Shown here: one piece after another, positions 8,981 through 16,976 of the stretch
Position numbering within the stretch: the first letter of the stretch is position 1
How the letters are laid out: the number at the start of each line of letters is the position of its first letter
Assembly: GCF_001969365.1 (NCBI RefSeq)
Contig: NZ_CP019312.1
Location: 3,410,001 to 3,474,000, forward strand
Direction of reading: 5' to 3'
Origin: Tateyamaria omphalii
Lineage (GTDB): Bacteria; Pseudomonadota; Alphaproteobacteria; Rhodobacterales; Rhodobacteraceae
Length of the DNA stretch: 64,000 nt
Notes under the pieces: model-generated
Database searches by the model: none
Seen by the model: only the letters and a program-made list of their open reading frames with translations
Told to the model about the DNA's origin: nothing
Position numbers and translations under genes: made by a program

Positions 8981-10639
8981 ATGCCCAACCGTCGTATCCT
9001 GTCCATCTGGTTTCCCCGGCTGGGGGCCGAGCGTCTGATCCGGCGCCAGCCCGTGCTGGCCGATCAGCCTGTGGCTGTGGTCGAAGATCAGCAGAATATG
9101 CAGGTGATTACGGCCCTGAGCGGGGTCGCGCAGGCGAATGGTTTGCAGGTGGGCCAGCCGGTGCGCGATGCCCATGCGATGTGCCCTGGGCTTTTGACCT
9201 TTACCCGATCTGCGCCGCAGGAACAGCGGTTTCTTGAGGCTTTGCAGCGGTGGGCGGGCAAGTTTTCGCCTTGGGTTGCGCCGGAGGATGGGGATGCGCT
9301 GGTGGTGGATCTGACCGGCTGCGGGCACCTGTTCGGGGGCGAGCGCGCGTTGATGCAGGTGGTGCAGGATGACTGCACCGATCTGGGTCTGAGCGTGTTG
9401 ATGGGGCTGGCGGACACCCGTGGGGCGGCGTGGGCTTTGGCGCGCTATGCGGGGCGGGCGGCGGGGTCGGATCGGTCGGGCGATTCCATTGATCAGGAGG
9501 CGCGCGCCACGCGGTCCCGCGCGGGCAAGCGGCGGCATTGGACCAAGGGGGGCGCAGCCCCGGCCATCACTACCCAAGCCCCTGATATCAAACGGATTGC
9601 GCCGCCCGGTCAGACATATGGCGCGCTGTCGCCCCTGCCCATTGCGGCGCTGCGCTTGGATGCGGATATGACGGCGCAGCTGGGCCGTCTGGGCTTGCGC
9701 CGAGTCGGCGACTTGTTGGGCCAGCCGCGGGCGGGACTCGCGCGCCGTTTTGGTCGCGGTTTGGTGCTGCGGCTGGACCAGGCGATGGGCAGCGCCCCCG
9801 AGCCCGTGTCGCCCGCGAAGCCGCCCGATCATTTTGCGGTTCGAATGACCTTGCCCGACCCGATTGGCCTGGTCGAGGATGTGATGGCGGCCATTGACCG
9901 GACCTTGCCACGGCTTTGTAAAATATTGAAAGATAAAGGGAAAGGTGCGCGGCGGGTGATGTTGCAGGCCTTTCGCAGCGATCGTGCGGTTGAGATGGTG
10001 GAAATTGGCCTCGCTCGTGCGACCCATGATCCACACCGCATCCGCCCGCTGCTGGAGATGAAGATCGAGGGGATCGATGCGGGCTTTGGTATCGACATGA
10101 TCCGGCTGGAGGCGGTGCAGGTCGAACCGGTCCATGACGAGGTGACTGTGGGCCACCGCGAGGCGGGCGCGGCGGTGCAGGCGCGGCTGAACAACGCCAA
10201 TGCGATGGACGATCTGATCGGGCTGCTGGGCGCGCGTGTTGGGCTGGATGCGATCCGACGCTTTGAACCGGCGGACAGCCATATCCCTGAAAAATCACAT
10301 AAAATCATGTCTGCGGCCTGGTCGAAACCGCATAAGGGGCCGTGGCCCAAGCCGACGAATCCGCGCCCTTTTCTGCTGTGGCGCCCTGAGCCGGTGCATG
10401 CGCCGGTCACGCCGAAGATGCCGGAAACCTTTCGCTGGCGGGGCATGACTTTGACCCGGCTTAACGCCATCGGACCCGAGCGTATTGCGCCGGAATGGTG
10501 GCTGGATGACCCGAACTGGCGGTCGGGGACGCGGGATTATTGGGTGACGGATACGACGGATGGGCAGCGGCTGTGGCTGTTCTATGCCCATGGCGGAGCG
10601 ATGTCGCCCGGGTGGTTCTGTCACGGATCCTTTGCGTGA
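8981..10639 (+). CDS. imuB: ImuB-like Y-family DNA polymerase homologue
   Basis: A protein of 552 residues related to Y-family translesion polymerases. It resembles ImuB, the non-catalytic partner that recruits DnaE2 to the beta clamp. It opens RRILSIWFPRLGAERLIRR, with a palm-like region DALVVDLTGCGHLFGGE in which the catalytic Asp-Glu pair of active polymerases is absent, and a helix-hairpin-helix region (LGRLGLRRVGDLLGQPRAGLARRFG) follows. Residues about 160-205 form a basic, low-complexity linker. A LexA box lies directly upstream. No imuA lies immediately upstream and no dnaE2 follows within the window, unlike the usual imuA-imuB-dnaE2 cassette. GTG and TTG starts a few codons earlier are possible. 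Confidence 0.88.
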   Translation: MPNRRILSIWFPRLGAERLIRRQPVLADQPVAVVEDQQNMQVITALSGVAQANGLQVGQPVRDAHAMCPGLLTFTRSAPQEQRFLEALQRWAGKFSPWVAPEDGDALVVDLTGCGHLFGGERALMQVVQDDCTDLGLSVLMGLADTRGAAWALARYAGRAAGSDRSGDSIDQEARATRSRAGKRRHWTKGGAAPAITTQAPDIKRIAPPGQTYGALSPLPIAALRLDADMTAQLGRLGLRRVGDLLGQPRAGLARRFGRGLVLRLDQAMGSAPEPVSPAKPPDHFAVRMTLPDPIGLVEDVMAAIDRTLPRLCKILKDKGKGARRVMLQAFRSDRAVEMVEIGLARATHDPHRIRPLLEMKIEGIDAGFGIDMIRLEAVQVEPVHDEVTVGHREAGAAVQARLNNANAMDDLIGLLGARVGLDAIRRFEPADSHIPEKSHKIMSAAWSKPHKGPWPKPTNPRPFLLWRPEPVHAPVTPKMPETFRWRGMTLTRLNAIGPERIAPEWWLDDPNWRSGTRDYWVTDTTDGQRLWLFYAHGGAMSPGWFCHGSFA

Positions 10640-11099
10640 CCGTCCGGTGGGGTTAACAGGGCTTGCGATGGGTCTTGAGCGGAGAAACTGCATGTTTTGG
10701 CGGGCAAACTGCGTATTTTCTCAGAGGCACCACTCGCTATCATGGTTAATCTGACAGTAAGACGCGGTTGGGCTTGCTTGGTCAACAGCTCTGGAGAGCA
10801 TCTTGACCCGCAAATTTCTTGTGTCGAAGGCTTCCGCATAGCACGGTTTGACCGCGACCTTGTGCACCTTTTCGGAACTGATCTTGTGTCCGGCCCGTTT
10901 GCGCGGTTTTGACCGCTGGCTCTCTCTCGGGACCTTGCGTTGCAATGTCCTGCCGGGCAGTGGATAGGATTCGCAAATCGGGTTCCCAACTGCTTTGCGG
11001 GCAACAGCGCCCGGGATATTCGGCGGAGTGTCCTGATCGTAGCGGCTGAAGGGTACTCCCTCACATCGTTGGCCTTGCCATCTTTTTGTTCCTTTCTGC
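10640..11099. other. Gene-less gap between imuB and IS110 remnant
   Basis: About 460 bases with no open frame that looks like a real gene. Short open frames on both strands have arginine- and serine-rich translations typical of non-coding sequence and match no family I know. It borders a decayed insertion sequence, so it may be the worn remains of mobile DNA. I see no tRNA, clear terminator or repeat in it. Confidence 0.5.
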
Positions 11100-11467
11100 T
11101 TAGGCAGCGTGGAGGCGGTAGGGTTCGTCTTTGGTCAGGACTGGCGACATGATCCGAGCTGTCTTGTTCGCCATGGCAACTGTTACAAGGCGCGCGTGCT
11201 TTCGTTGCAACAGGCCGGTCAGCCAGAGATCGGCCGGACGGTATGGCCAAGTTTTGACAGCTCGCGCGCCCAATAATGGCTCGATGCGCAAGCCTCAACG
11301 CCGATGCGGCATGGGTTTAGCCGCTCAAATAACGCTCGGACCTGAGCGCGACGCAAAGGTCTGTTGAACGCAACCTGCCCATCGTCCGTAACGCCGTGGA
11401 CATGAAAGATGGTCTTGGCCAAGCCCAGGCCGACAGTGTTAGCTTTGCATGGGGTGGCCCCTCTCAA
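11100..11467 (-). pseudogene. IS110-family transposase, internally deleted remnant
   Basis: Two ends of one transposase lie side by side in different frames. From 11,467 to about 11,222 the frame encodes the IS110 N-terminal RuvC-like start (VGLGLAKTIFHVHGVTDDGQ, then EACASSHYWARELSKLGHTV). From about 11,240 down to 11,100 another frame encodes the family C-terminus (WLTGLLQRKHARLVTVAMANK, ending YRLHAA and TAA). The middle of the protein, some 200 or more residues in a complete element, is missing. The first Asp of the DEDD set is also altered (GLGLAK instead of GLDLAK). The remnant cannot transpose. Confidence 0.85.
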
Positions 11468-11589
11468 TCGCAGATTTCGACACCTGCATTACGGCGCATT
11501 GCGACGCCGGGCAGCGGGACCCATCGACCCCATCTGCTCCCGCGAAATTTGCGTATCTTGTCAGGAACGATTTCCAAGATCGCATGCGT

Positions 11590-12246
11590 TTATGCGCAGC
11601 CGTCAAGCCAGACACCCCCTTGACCGTCCGGGCTGCAATCGCCCGACAGGAGCCTTGAGATCCGAGATGCACGTTCATCAAGTGCCCCATCGGCTTCAAG
11701 CAGCCGAAACTGCCCCGGCGCGATCAGCACTGCCAGAAGGCGATGATACTCTTGATTGTTGAGCTCCCCGAGGGCTCGGCCGTAGATACTTTCACTTGCC
11801 TGAAAGAACCCTGTCATCCATCCCTCAGGACCCCGTCCCATCTCGACGGTATCGAGCCAGAGCGCTAGGATTTGAACCTTGTTCAGTCGGTCTTCTAGGC
11901 CAATGGCAAAGCCCGTCTGGCGTATCTTGCCGATCCCGGGGCGAAATTCCTCGAAACCCAGGCGCTTTGACAGCGATTGGGAAATCGTCGTCAGCCCCGC
12001 TCCCGCCGTCGAAAGATCGACACCGCCGTGGTCCAGAAAACCGGGATCTTGCACCAAGATGAGTGGCCGAAGGCGTTCGACGCCCAAGCCGTCCGGCCCC
12101 ATACCTTCGGCTATCAAGGCATCTGCACGCGCCGCAAACTCGTCCGACTTGCGAACGGCGTCCCAGTATCCAAAAGCGCCATAGCCGAACACTCCGGCAC
12201 CAAGGAGGAGCAACAAGCTCACTGCAATCTTGAATGCCCGTCTCAT
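11590..12246 (-). CDS. GT51 peptidoglycan glycosyltransferase-like protein lacking both catalytic glutamates
   Basis: A protein of 218 residues (numbered here from two codons upstream, as the 220-residue frame). It has one membrane segment at about residues 8-29 and then a domain resembling glycosyltransferase family 51. Motif 1, EDxxFxxHxG in the family, reads QDPGFLDHGG (Gln68 in place of the catalytic Glu). Motif 2 is kept as TTISQSLSKRLGF. Motif 3, ILExYLN, reads ILALWLD (Ala130 in place of the second Glu). The true MtgA at 36,832 has both Glu residues. The reading frame is intact, so a non-enzymatic role such as lipid II or cell-wall binding is possible. Its start overlaps an upstream open frame by ATGA. 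Confidence 0.75.
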   Translation of the reverse strand: MRRAFKIAVSLLLLLGAGVFGYGAFGYWDAVRKSDEFAARADALIAEGMGPDGLGVERLRPLILVQDPGFLDHGGVDLSTAGAGLTTISQSLSKRLGFEEFRPGIGKIRQTGFAIGLEDRLNKVQILALWLDTVEMGRGPEGWMTGFFQASESIYGRALGELNNQEYHRLLAVLIAPGQFRLLEADGALDERASRISRLLSGDCSPDGQGGVWLDGCA

Positions 12247-12746
12247 GCCCACACCACATCATCAACACGTTCTGTTTTTCCGAGGTTACAGCGTGCGAGA
12301 CACAACTCAAACAACCAGCCTTCGCCAGTGGCGGTCGCTCGTAGTCTCCGCAGCATAGGTCTCGTTGGGGCTCGCGGCCGCCTTGCGGCGGTGCGGCAAC
12401 ATAAGATGGTCTGCAACAAGGGTAACCAAGTCGGGTGGGCCGTTCTGCTAACCTTTATGCTGGCGCAGAGGCTGCTGTATACTTGCCCGACTGGAACAAG
12501 TGCGGAGGTCTGGTAGGTATGGTTTGCGAGGTCGAATTTGCTCGGCTCGGAGACGTCGAGTGGATTGACGATGCCCTCATCAACTTTTGGTGCAGTCCTC
12601 TCATCGTCGTTAACGTCAAGGCCGTCGATGCGACCAAAGAGAAATGATGAGTAGCGAGGCCTCCACTGGGGCTGCTTGTATTTCGTGACATACCCGACAA
12701 CGGTTTCGAAATGATCTCCAAATTCCTGCAGCCTTATGTTTAGCAT
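12243..12746 (-). CDS. Hypothetical protein, doubtful
   Basis: An open frame of 167 codons that I do not recognise. The first 95 or so residues look protein-like (WRPRYSSFLFGRIDGLDVND, then a mixed acidic stretch). The last 70 are arginine- and cysteine-rich and look like read-through into non-coding DNA. The stop codon overlaps the ATG of the GT51-like gene as ATGA, which would fit translational coupling but can arise by chance. There is no signal peptide or membrane segment. It could be a worn gene or a false frame; I give it low confidence. Confidence 0.3.
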   Translation of the reverse strand: MLNIRLQEFGDHFETVVGYVTKYKQPQWRPRYSSFLFGRIDGLDVNDDERTAPKVDEGIVNPLDVSEPSKFDLANHTYQTSALVPVGQVYSSLCASIKVSRTAHPTWLPLLQTILCCRTAARRPRAPTRPMLRRLRATATGEGWLFELCLARCNLGKTERVDDVVWA

Positions 12747-12767
12747 GCTGCTTTACGACCCAATTAA

Positions 12768-13582
12768 ATGGCGGTGCCAAGTCTGATCCATACTCTGATC
12801 CTGGGGCGCAAGATCACGCCCTTCAGGAACGGATTGCAGCAGCTATGGAGGCCCGTTGTCTTGAGCCCGGGCAGATCGCAATTCGCAGAGCTTACCTGAG
12901 CAACTTGAGCCTTCCAAGCGATGCACATGCATTGGAATTGGGATCCGGCACAGGCCATGTAACGAAAGATCTATTGAATCTTGCAGGCGCAAAAACCGCG
13001 CACGGGCTCGAACCTTCGCCAGTGATGGTCGCACGGGCCAAGAAGAGTTTTGGTGATGATGCGCGGCTAACTTTCGAGATCGGGGATGCCAAGAGCACTG
13101 GCTTTGAAGACGCCTCGTTCGATCTTGTGCGCATGCATACACTGCTGTGCCATGTTCCTGGACCCGAAGATATTGTTCGCGAAGCGTTTCGTATTTTGAA
13201 GACGGGGGGTGTCTTGGCTATCTGCGACGGCGACTACAACACGGCAACGGCCCAGATTGCAGATTTCGATCCGCTGCATCAACTCGTCCGTTTAATGATC
13301 AATCAAAACGTCACGAACCTTTGGATCATGCGTCAAATCCCTGGAATCCTTTTAGAAACCGGCTTTGAGCTTGGGGCGTGTACAGGGCATGGATATGTTG
13401 CCGCAAAAGAAGCGACGTAATTTCTGACCGTCATTGACCGGGGCGCGGATCGCATGGTCGAAGAAGGTGTGATGTTTCCCGAAACAGCGAAGGCATTGAA
13501 GGCAGGGGCAAGACGCAGGGTGTGTGAAAACACCTTTTTCGGCTTCATGTCTTATGTAAGCCAGACTGCCACAAAGCCTTAG
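12768..13582 (+). pseudogene. Class I SAM-dependent methyltransferase, decayed
   Basis: A methyltransferase reading frame broken at two places. Conserved blocks are the SAM-binding ALELGSGTGHVTKDLL, the loop GLEPSPVMVARAKK, and SFDLVRMHTLLCHVPGPEDI with LKTGGVLAICDGDY. After GHGYVAAKEAT comes TAA at 13,418-13,420. The same frame then runs on with FLTVIDRGADRMVEEGVMFP and ENTFFGFMSYVSQTATKP to TAG at 13,580, which is the expected C-terminus. A single change from a Tyr codon would explain the stop. At the 5' end the family start (KSDPYSDPG) is open but has no start codon; an ATG at 12,768 reaches it only through a one-base frameshift near 12,777. The longest intact piece is 12,845-13,420. Confidence 0.8.
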
Positions 13583-13800
13583 GGTCTGGATTCGCAACCA
13601 ATAATGGCGGTCGCTGCGAAAGCGATGGCACAAAGAAAGACCCCGGGACAGCGATCATAGCGGGTCTTCAGGCCCCCCAATCCTTGAGTTGGCCAAGATG
13701 ATCTTAATGCGGTTGCGCAATTTGCCGCCTGGGCTACCGGCGCGTAATGGCGGCGCTCACACCGATGATCCCAAGCCTACGAAAAACCGGCGACGATTGA
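13566..13800 (-). mobile_element. IS5-family transposase C-terminal remnant
   Basis: The reverse strand encodes the end of an IS5-family DDE transposase. The stretch KTRYDRCPGVFLCAIAFAAT is the typical terminal block (TRYDRCxxxFLSAIxLAAT in relatives). Just upstream are NRIKIILA in a second frame and LKDWG in a third, matching the usual RNRIExMFGRLKDWRR region. Three frames within about 70 bases show heavy decay. No inverted repeats or target duplications were identified. It lies just after the broken methyltransferase gene. Confidence 0.7.
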
Positions 13801-13892
13801 CGTTGGTGTAGTCCTGAGAACGATTGAGCTTACAATGATCGGGGCCGCGCCCAAGACAGGAGATGGGACCGCCCAGCCCAGCTAAGCCGTGA

Positions 13893-14882
13893 TCATGCGG
13901 CCCGGCCAACCTGATGCACTTCCACGGTGGTATGCGACACCTGATCGATGTGGCTGATCATTCCCTTGTATTCAGCGACTGTCTTGGGGGTATCTGAGGC
14001 AATCGAGGCGATAACCGAGTAATGGCCGGGACCAACCTGCCATATATGCAAATCTGTGATCTTGTCGGGGCCGGTCTCGATTGCTTTACGTACTTTTGTT
14101 TCGATATGCCCACCTTCGGGAACGCGATCCAGCAGGACACCGCCGGAGTCTTTGATAAGTCCCCATGACCAACGCGAAATCACAATCGCGCCGACAATCC
14201 CCATCACCGGGTCAGCCCAGAACCAACCGTAGGCACGACCCAGAAGAAGGGCGACGATGGCCAGAACCGATGTCAGTGCATCGGCCAAGACGTGCAGGTA
14301 GGCCGCTCGAAGGTTGTTGTCCTGCTCATGGTGATGGTCGTGATCGTGGTGATGATGTTCATGGCTGTGACCGTGATGATGGTGGTGGTGATGGTCGTCA
14401 CGCAGCAGCAACGCACTTAGCAAGTTCACAAACAACCCAATCACCGCAACCAAAATGGCTTGATTGAAACTGATTGGCACAGGCTCCACGAGCCTTTGAA
14501 AGCTCTCCCAGCCGATCAGAAGCGCGATGAGCGCCAAGATCACCGCACTCGCAAAGCCAGCCAGATCACCGACCTTGCCGGTGCCGAATGTGAACGCCCG
14601 ATTGTCGGCGTTCTTGCGCGCATACCGATAGGCGAGCACCGCAATTAACATGGCAGCGGCATGCGTGGACATGTGCCAGCCGTCAGCGATCAACGCCATG
14701 GAGCCGAACCAATGACCCGCTGTGATTTCCACAACCATCATGGTGGCGGTCAATGCAATCACAAGCCAAACGCGGCGCTCGTTTCGCTCTTGGTTCGCAC
14801 CCAAGAAGACATGGTCATGTTCGAACGCATCTGCCGTTTTCTGGTTCATTGCTTGGTCCTTCTCGACAGTCTCTCCCGTCAT
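13893..14882 (-). CDS. dmeF: CDF family Co/Ni efflux transporter DmeF
   Basis: A 329-residue cation diffusion facilitator. It has six membrane segments; the metal site HxxxD/DxxxD pattern appears in ALIADGWHMSTHA and YLHVLADALTSV. A long cytoplasmic loop at about residues 160-190 is almost all His, Asp and Glu (DDHHHHHHHGHSHEHHHHD), as expected for metal capture. A C-terminal dimerisation domain follows (LHIWQVGPGHYSV). CDF proteins export divalent metals using the proton gradient. The ATG overlaps the dmeR stop codon by four bases, and pairing with an RcnR-type repressor points to nickel and cobalt rather than zinc. Confidence 0.9.
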   Translation of the reverse strand: MTGETVEKDQAMNQKTADAFEHDHVFLGANQERNERRVWLVIALTATMMVVEITAGHWFGSMALIADGWHMSTHAAAMLIAVLAYRYARKNADNRAFTFGTGKVGDLAGFASAVILALIALLIGWESFQRLVEPVPISFNQAILVAVIGLFVNLLSALLLRDDHHHHHHHGHSHEHHHHDHDHHHEQDNNLRAAYLHVLADALTSVLAIVALLLGRAYGWFWADPVMGIVGAIVISRWSWGLIKDSGGVLLDRVPEGGHIETKVRKAIETGPDKITDLHIWQVGPGHYSVIASIASDTPKTVAEYKGMISHIDQVSHTTVEVHQVGRAA

Positions 14883-15151
14883 TTGAGGTAAGATTTCAAA
14901 ATCTGGATCATCTCTTCTGCGCCCTGTTCGCGAGCGGTATCGTCGGCGGCGTCAACAACATGGCTGCGGAGGTGCTCTTCGAAGACTTCGTTCGTCAGCC
15001 CTGTCATGGCTCCACGAATGGATGCGATCTGCCGCAACACTTCCGCGCAGTCGGCATCCGCTTCCAAAGCGCGTTCAACACCCTCAACCTGCCCTTTGAT
15101 CCGCCGCAAGCGGGAAATCAGCTTTGAATTGTCACGACTGAGATGGCTCAT
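14879..15151 (-). CDS. dmeR: RcnR/DmeR-type nickel/cobalt-sensing repressor
   Basis: A 90-residue all-helical repressor of the CsoR/RcnR family. The start at 15,151 is chosen because AAGGA lies five bases upstream; an ATG six bases earlier is too close to it. With this start the metal ligands fall at His3, Cys35, His60 and His64, exactly the positions described for the Ni/Co sensor RcnR. Conserved features are SKLISRLRRIKGQVEGVERAL and the terminal IQILKSYLK. It is expected to release DNA when Ni(II) or Co(II) binds, derepressing itself and dmeF. The operator is directly upstream. Confidence 0.92.
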   Translation of the reverse strand: MSHLSRDNSKLISRLRRIKGQVEGVERALEADADCAEVLRQIASIRGAMTGLTNEVFEEHLRSHVVDAADDTAREQGAEEMIQILKSYLK

Positions 15152-15164
15152 TCTCATCCTTGAA

Positions 15165-15190
15165 ATATAATATAGGGGGGTATACTAAAT
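15165..15190 (-). promoter_or_regulatory. DmeR operator with G-tract inverted repeat
   Basis: A 26-base site directly upstream of dmeR: AT-rich arms ATATAATATA and TATACTAAAT flank an uninterrupted run of six G. This matches the A/T arm - G/C tract - A/T arm design of RcnR and DmeR operators (arms near TATACTA with a C6/G6 centre). It lies 14 bases before the dmeR start codon, so it should overlap the promoter and control dmeR and dmeF together. The sequence is seen directly; binding is inferred. Confidence 0.8.
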
Positions 15191-16073
15191 TTCTCGCAGC
15201 TGACAAATACGTCGAACATACGTGAACCTAGCTAGAAAACTCGCAAGCCGACATTCGTGCGTTGCGCAGCATCCGCTAAAGTGAACGCGCTGCCCGTTGC
15301 TGCTGAAACATGGTCGTAAGTCTTGTCCAAAGCGGCGAACCGCGCGAACCGTCCGCCGAACTGGGTTAAATATCGACGCGCTCAGCAATGCTTCTCGTAT
15401 CTTTACGCTCGACAACCGAGGTAAAGCGACTGCACGCGGCGCGACCCTCAAAGTATTTTTCGACCTTTTGTTAAATCAATCCGTAGACGGAAGCGGAACA
15501 ACGCAACGCGAAACAGCGAAAGCCGGTTTGACGGAGGTTGGAGCAAAAACCCACGAAGTCCGCCGGCTCAATGGTAAGATATTTATCACCGACACCAATC
15601 AATTGTGCATTGGTTTGCGCAAATGGTTAAGTGCCGGTTGGAAAGAGCGATATGCGCCCCATGAAACATCAATCGCTTATGCAGAGTAACACTTATAACA
15701 TGACATCCCGTGATCAAAGAAAGCCTTGGCGTCCGCGACACGCGATAACGGCTCAAGCCCACAGCATGCCAAAAGCAAGACGCGTCCCGCCCGGGCACAT
15801 TCTCCTTTGGTTTGGTGTGCATAGTCCGGACCCAGATCACCTGCAAAAGCAAAGGTCTAACTGTCGATGAACTGCAATTTCGTGTCATGAATGGATCGCG
15901 ATATGTGGTTTCTCGAAATGCGTAGAGCAAAATGGAGCCACGACCGTCGTGTCATCTTACACCAAATGGCGTCGCGACGTGGTATTTGATTGGTTGAGCG
16001 CAAGTTCAGCTTGCGTTTTTGTGCCTTTGCTCGTTTGTTTTGAAAGACTGGCTTTCGGAAGGGGCGTGAGGAC
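15191..16073. other. Long intergenic region without a recognised gene
   Basis: About 880 bases between the dmeR operator and the LysR gene. Several short open frames exist on both strands, but their translations have no family signature and their composition is unlike the neighbouring genes. Base composition is visibly richer in A and T than the flanks. I found no tRNA, no insertion-sequence ends and no clear terminator. The last 40 bases must hold the LysR promoter and its GGAAGGGG leader. It may be decayed mobile DNA like the zone to its left. Confidence 0.45.
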
Positions 16074-16976
16074 ATGACGATACGCCTTTTGCGCACGCTT
16101 GTTGCCGTGGCGGACCACAAGACCTTTACCGCTGCCGCCGAGGCCGTACATGTCAGCCACGCCGCCGTGAGCCAGCAGATGCAGAGCCTTGAGGCAGATC
16201 TGGGTCTGACCCTGTTCAATCGGACCACCCGCACCCCCGAATTGACGCCCGTCGCGCACGAGGTCGTCGCGAGGGCGCGCCTCCTTTTGGCCGATTACGA
16301 TAATCTGGTGCCTTCGGTGCTGGCCGATGGCGGGTTGAGCGGTGTGCTGAAGCTAGGTGCCCTGGGCACAACGCTGACGGGGCTGACGCCACAGGCGGTT
16401 GCCATTTTCAAGGGGCGGTTCCCCGCCGTAGGGTTGCACATTCGTCCGGCGCTGACCGGCGCGTCCCTGGCGGAGATCGAGCGGGGCAATCTGGATGCTG
16501 CCCTGATCACCAAGCCGCATCTGATGCCCACCGGCATTGTCTTTCGTCCGCTGGCGGAAGAGCCCATGCATTTGATCGCAGCGTGTGAGGAGCCCGAGGA
16601 TGATCCGCTGACGCTGTTGCGGACGCGTCCCTATATCCGGTTCAACCGCAATGCGGTGCTGGGCACGCTGATCGACAACTGGATCCAGTCGAGGCGCATT
16701 CGCGTGTCCGAGACGATGGAGCTGGATAGCCCGGAGGCTATTGCAAGCATGGTGTATGCCAATCTGGGGGTGTCCATCGTGCCGGACCTGACCGTGAAGC
16801 CTCTGGAAAGCGCGCCAGTCAAGCAGTTGGCCCTAGGGCCGGATGGGCCCACGCGGGTGCTGGGCCTTGCCTATCCCGAAGATCAGATCAAGACGCGCGC
16901 GGTGGACGAGCTGTTCCGGTCCTTTGAAACCGTTATCGCCCGCGCGCAGGCGGATGGCAGAGCGACGCCTGCATGA
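16074..16976 (+). CDS. LysR family transcriptional regulator
   Basis: A 300-residue LysR-type regulator. The N-terminal winged helix-turn-helix is RLLRTLVAVADHKTFTAAAE followed by AVHVSHAAVSQQMQSLEADL. The C-terminal two-lobed effector domain begins near residue 90 (GVLKLGALGTTLTGLTPQAV). Its stop overlaps the start of the TauE/SafE permease gene by four bases, so the two are co-transcribed. The effector is unknown; control of the permease and of the nearby fumarate-reductase-like operon is a reasonable guess from position. Confidence 0.92.
   Translation: MTIRLLRTLVAVADHKTFTAAAEAVHVSHAAVSQQMQSLEADLGLTLFNRTTRTPELTPVAHEVVARARLLLADYDNLVPSVLADGGLSGVLKLGALGTTLTGLTPQAVAIFKGRFPAVGLHIRPALTGASLAEIERGNLDAALITKPHLMPTGIVFRPLAEEPMHLIAACEEPEDDPLTLLRTRPYIRFNRNAVLGTLIDNWIQSRRIRVSETMELDSPEAIASMVYANLGVSIVPDLTVKPLESAPVKQLALGPDGPTRVLGLAYPEDQIKTRAVDELFRSFETVIARAQADGRATPA

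Noticed and set aside
10697-10945. Short open frames on both strands after imuB as a possible transposase or imuA relic
   Set aside because: No motif of ImuA, DnaE2 or any transposase could be read in any frame.
14330-14400. Tandem CAT/GTG-type repeats resembling a microsatellite or small CRISPR-like array
   Set aside because: They are the codons of the histidine-rich metal loop of DmeF and have no spacer structure.
15297-15689. A 130-codon open frame on the plus strand in the dmeR-LysR gap
   Set aside because: No family signature, no convincing ribosome site and base composition unlike neighbouring genes; probably chance.
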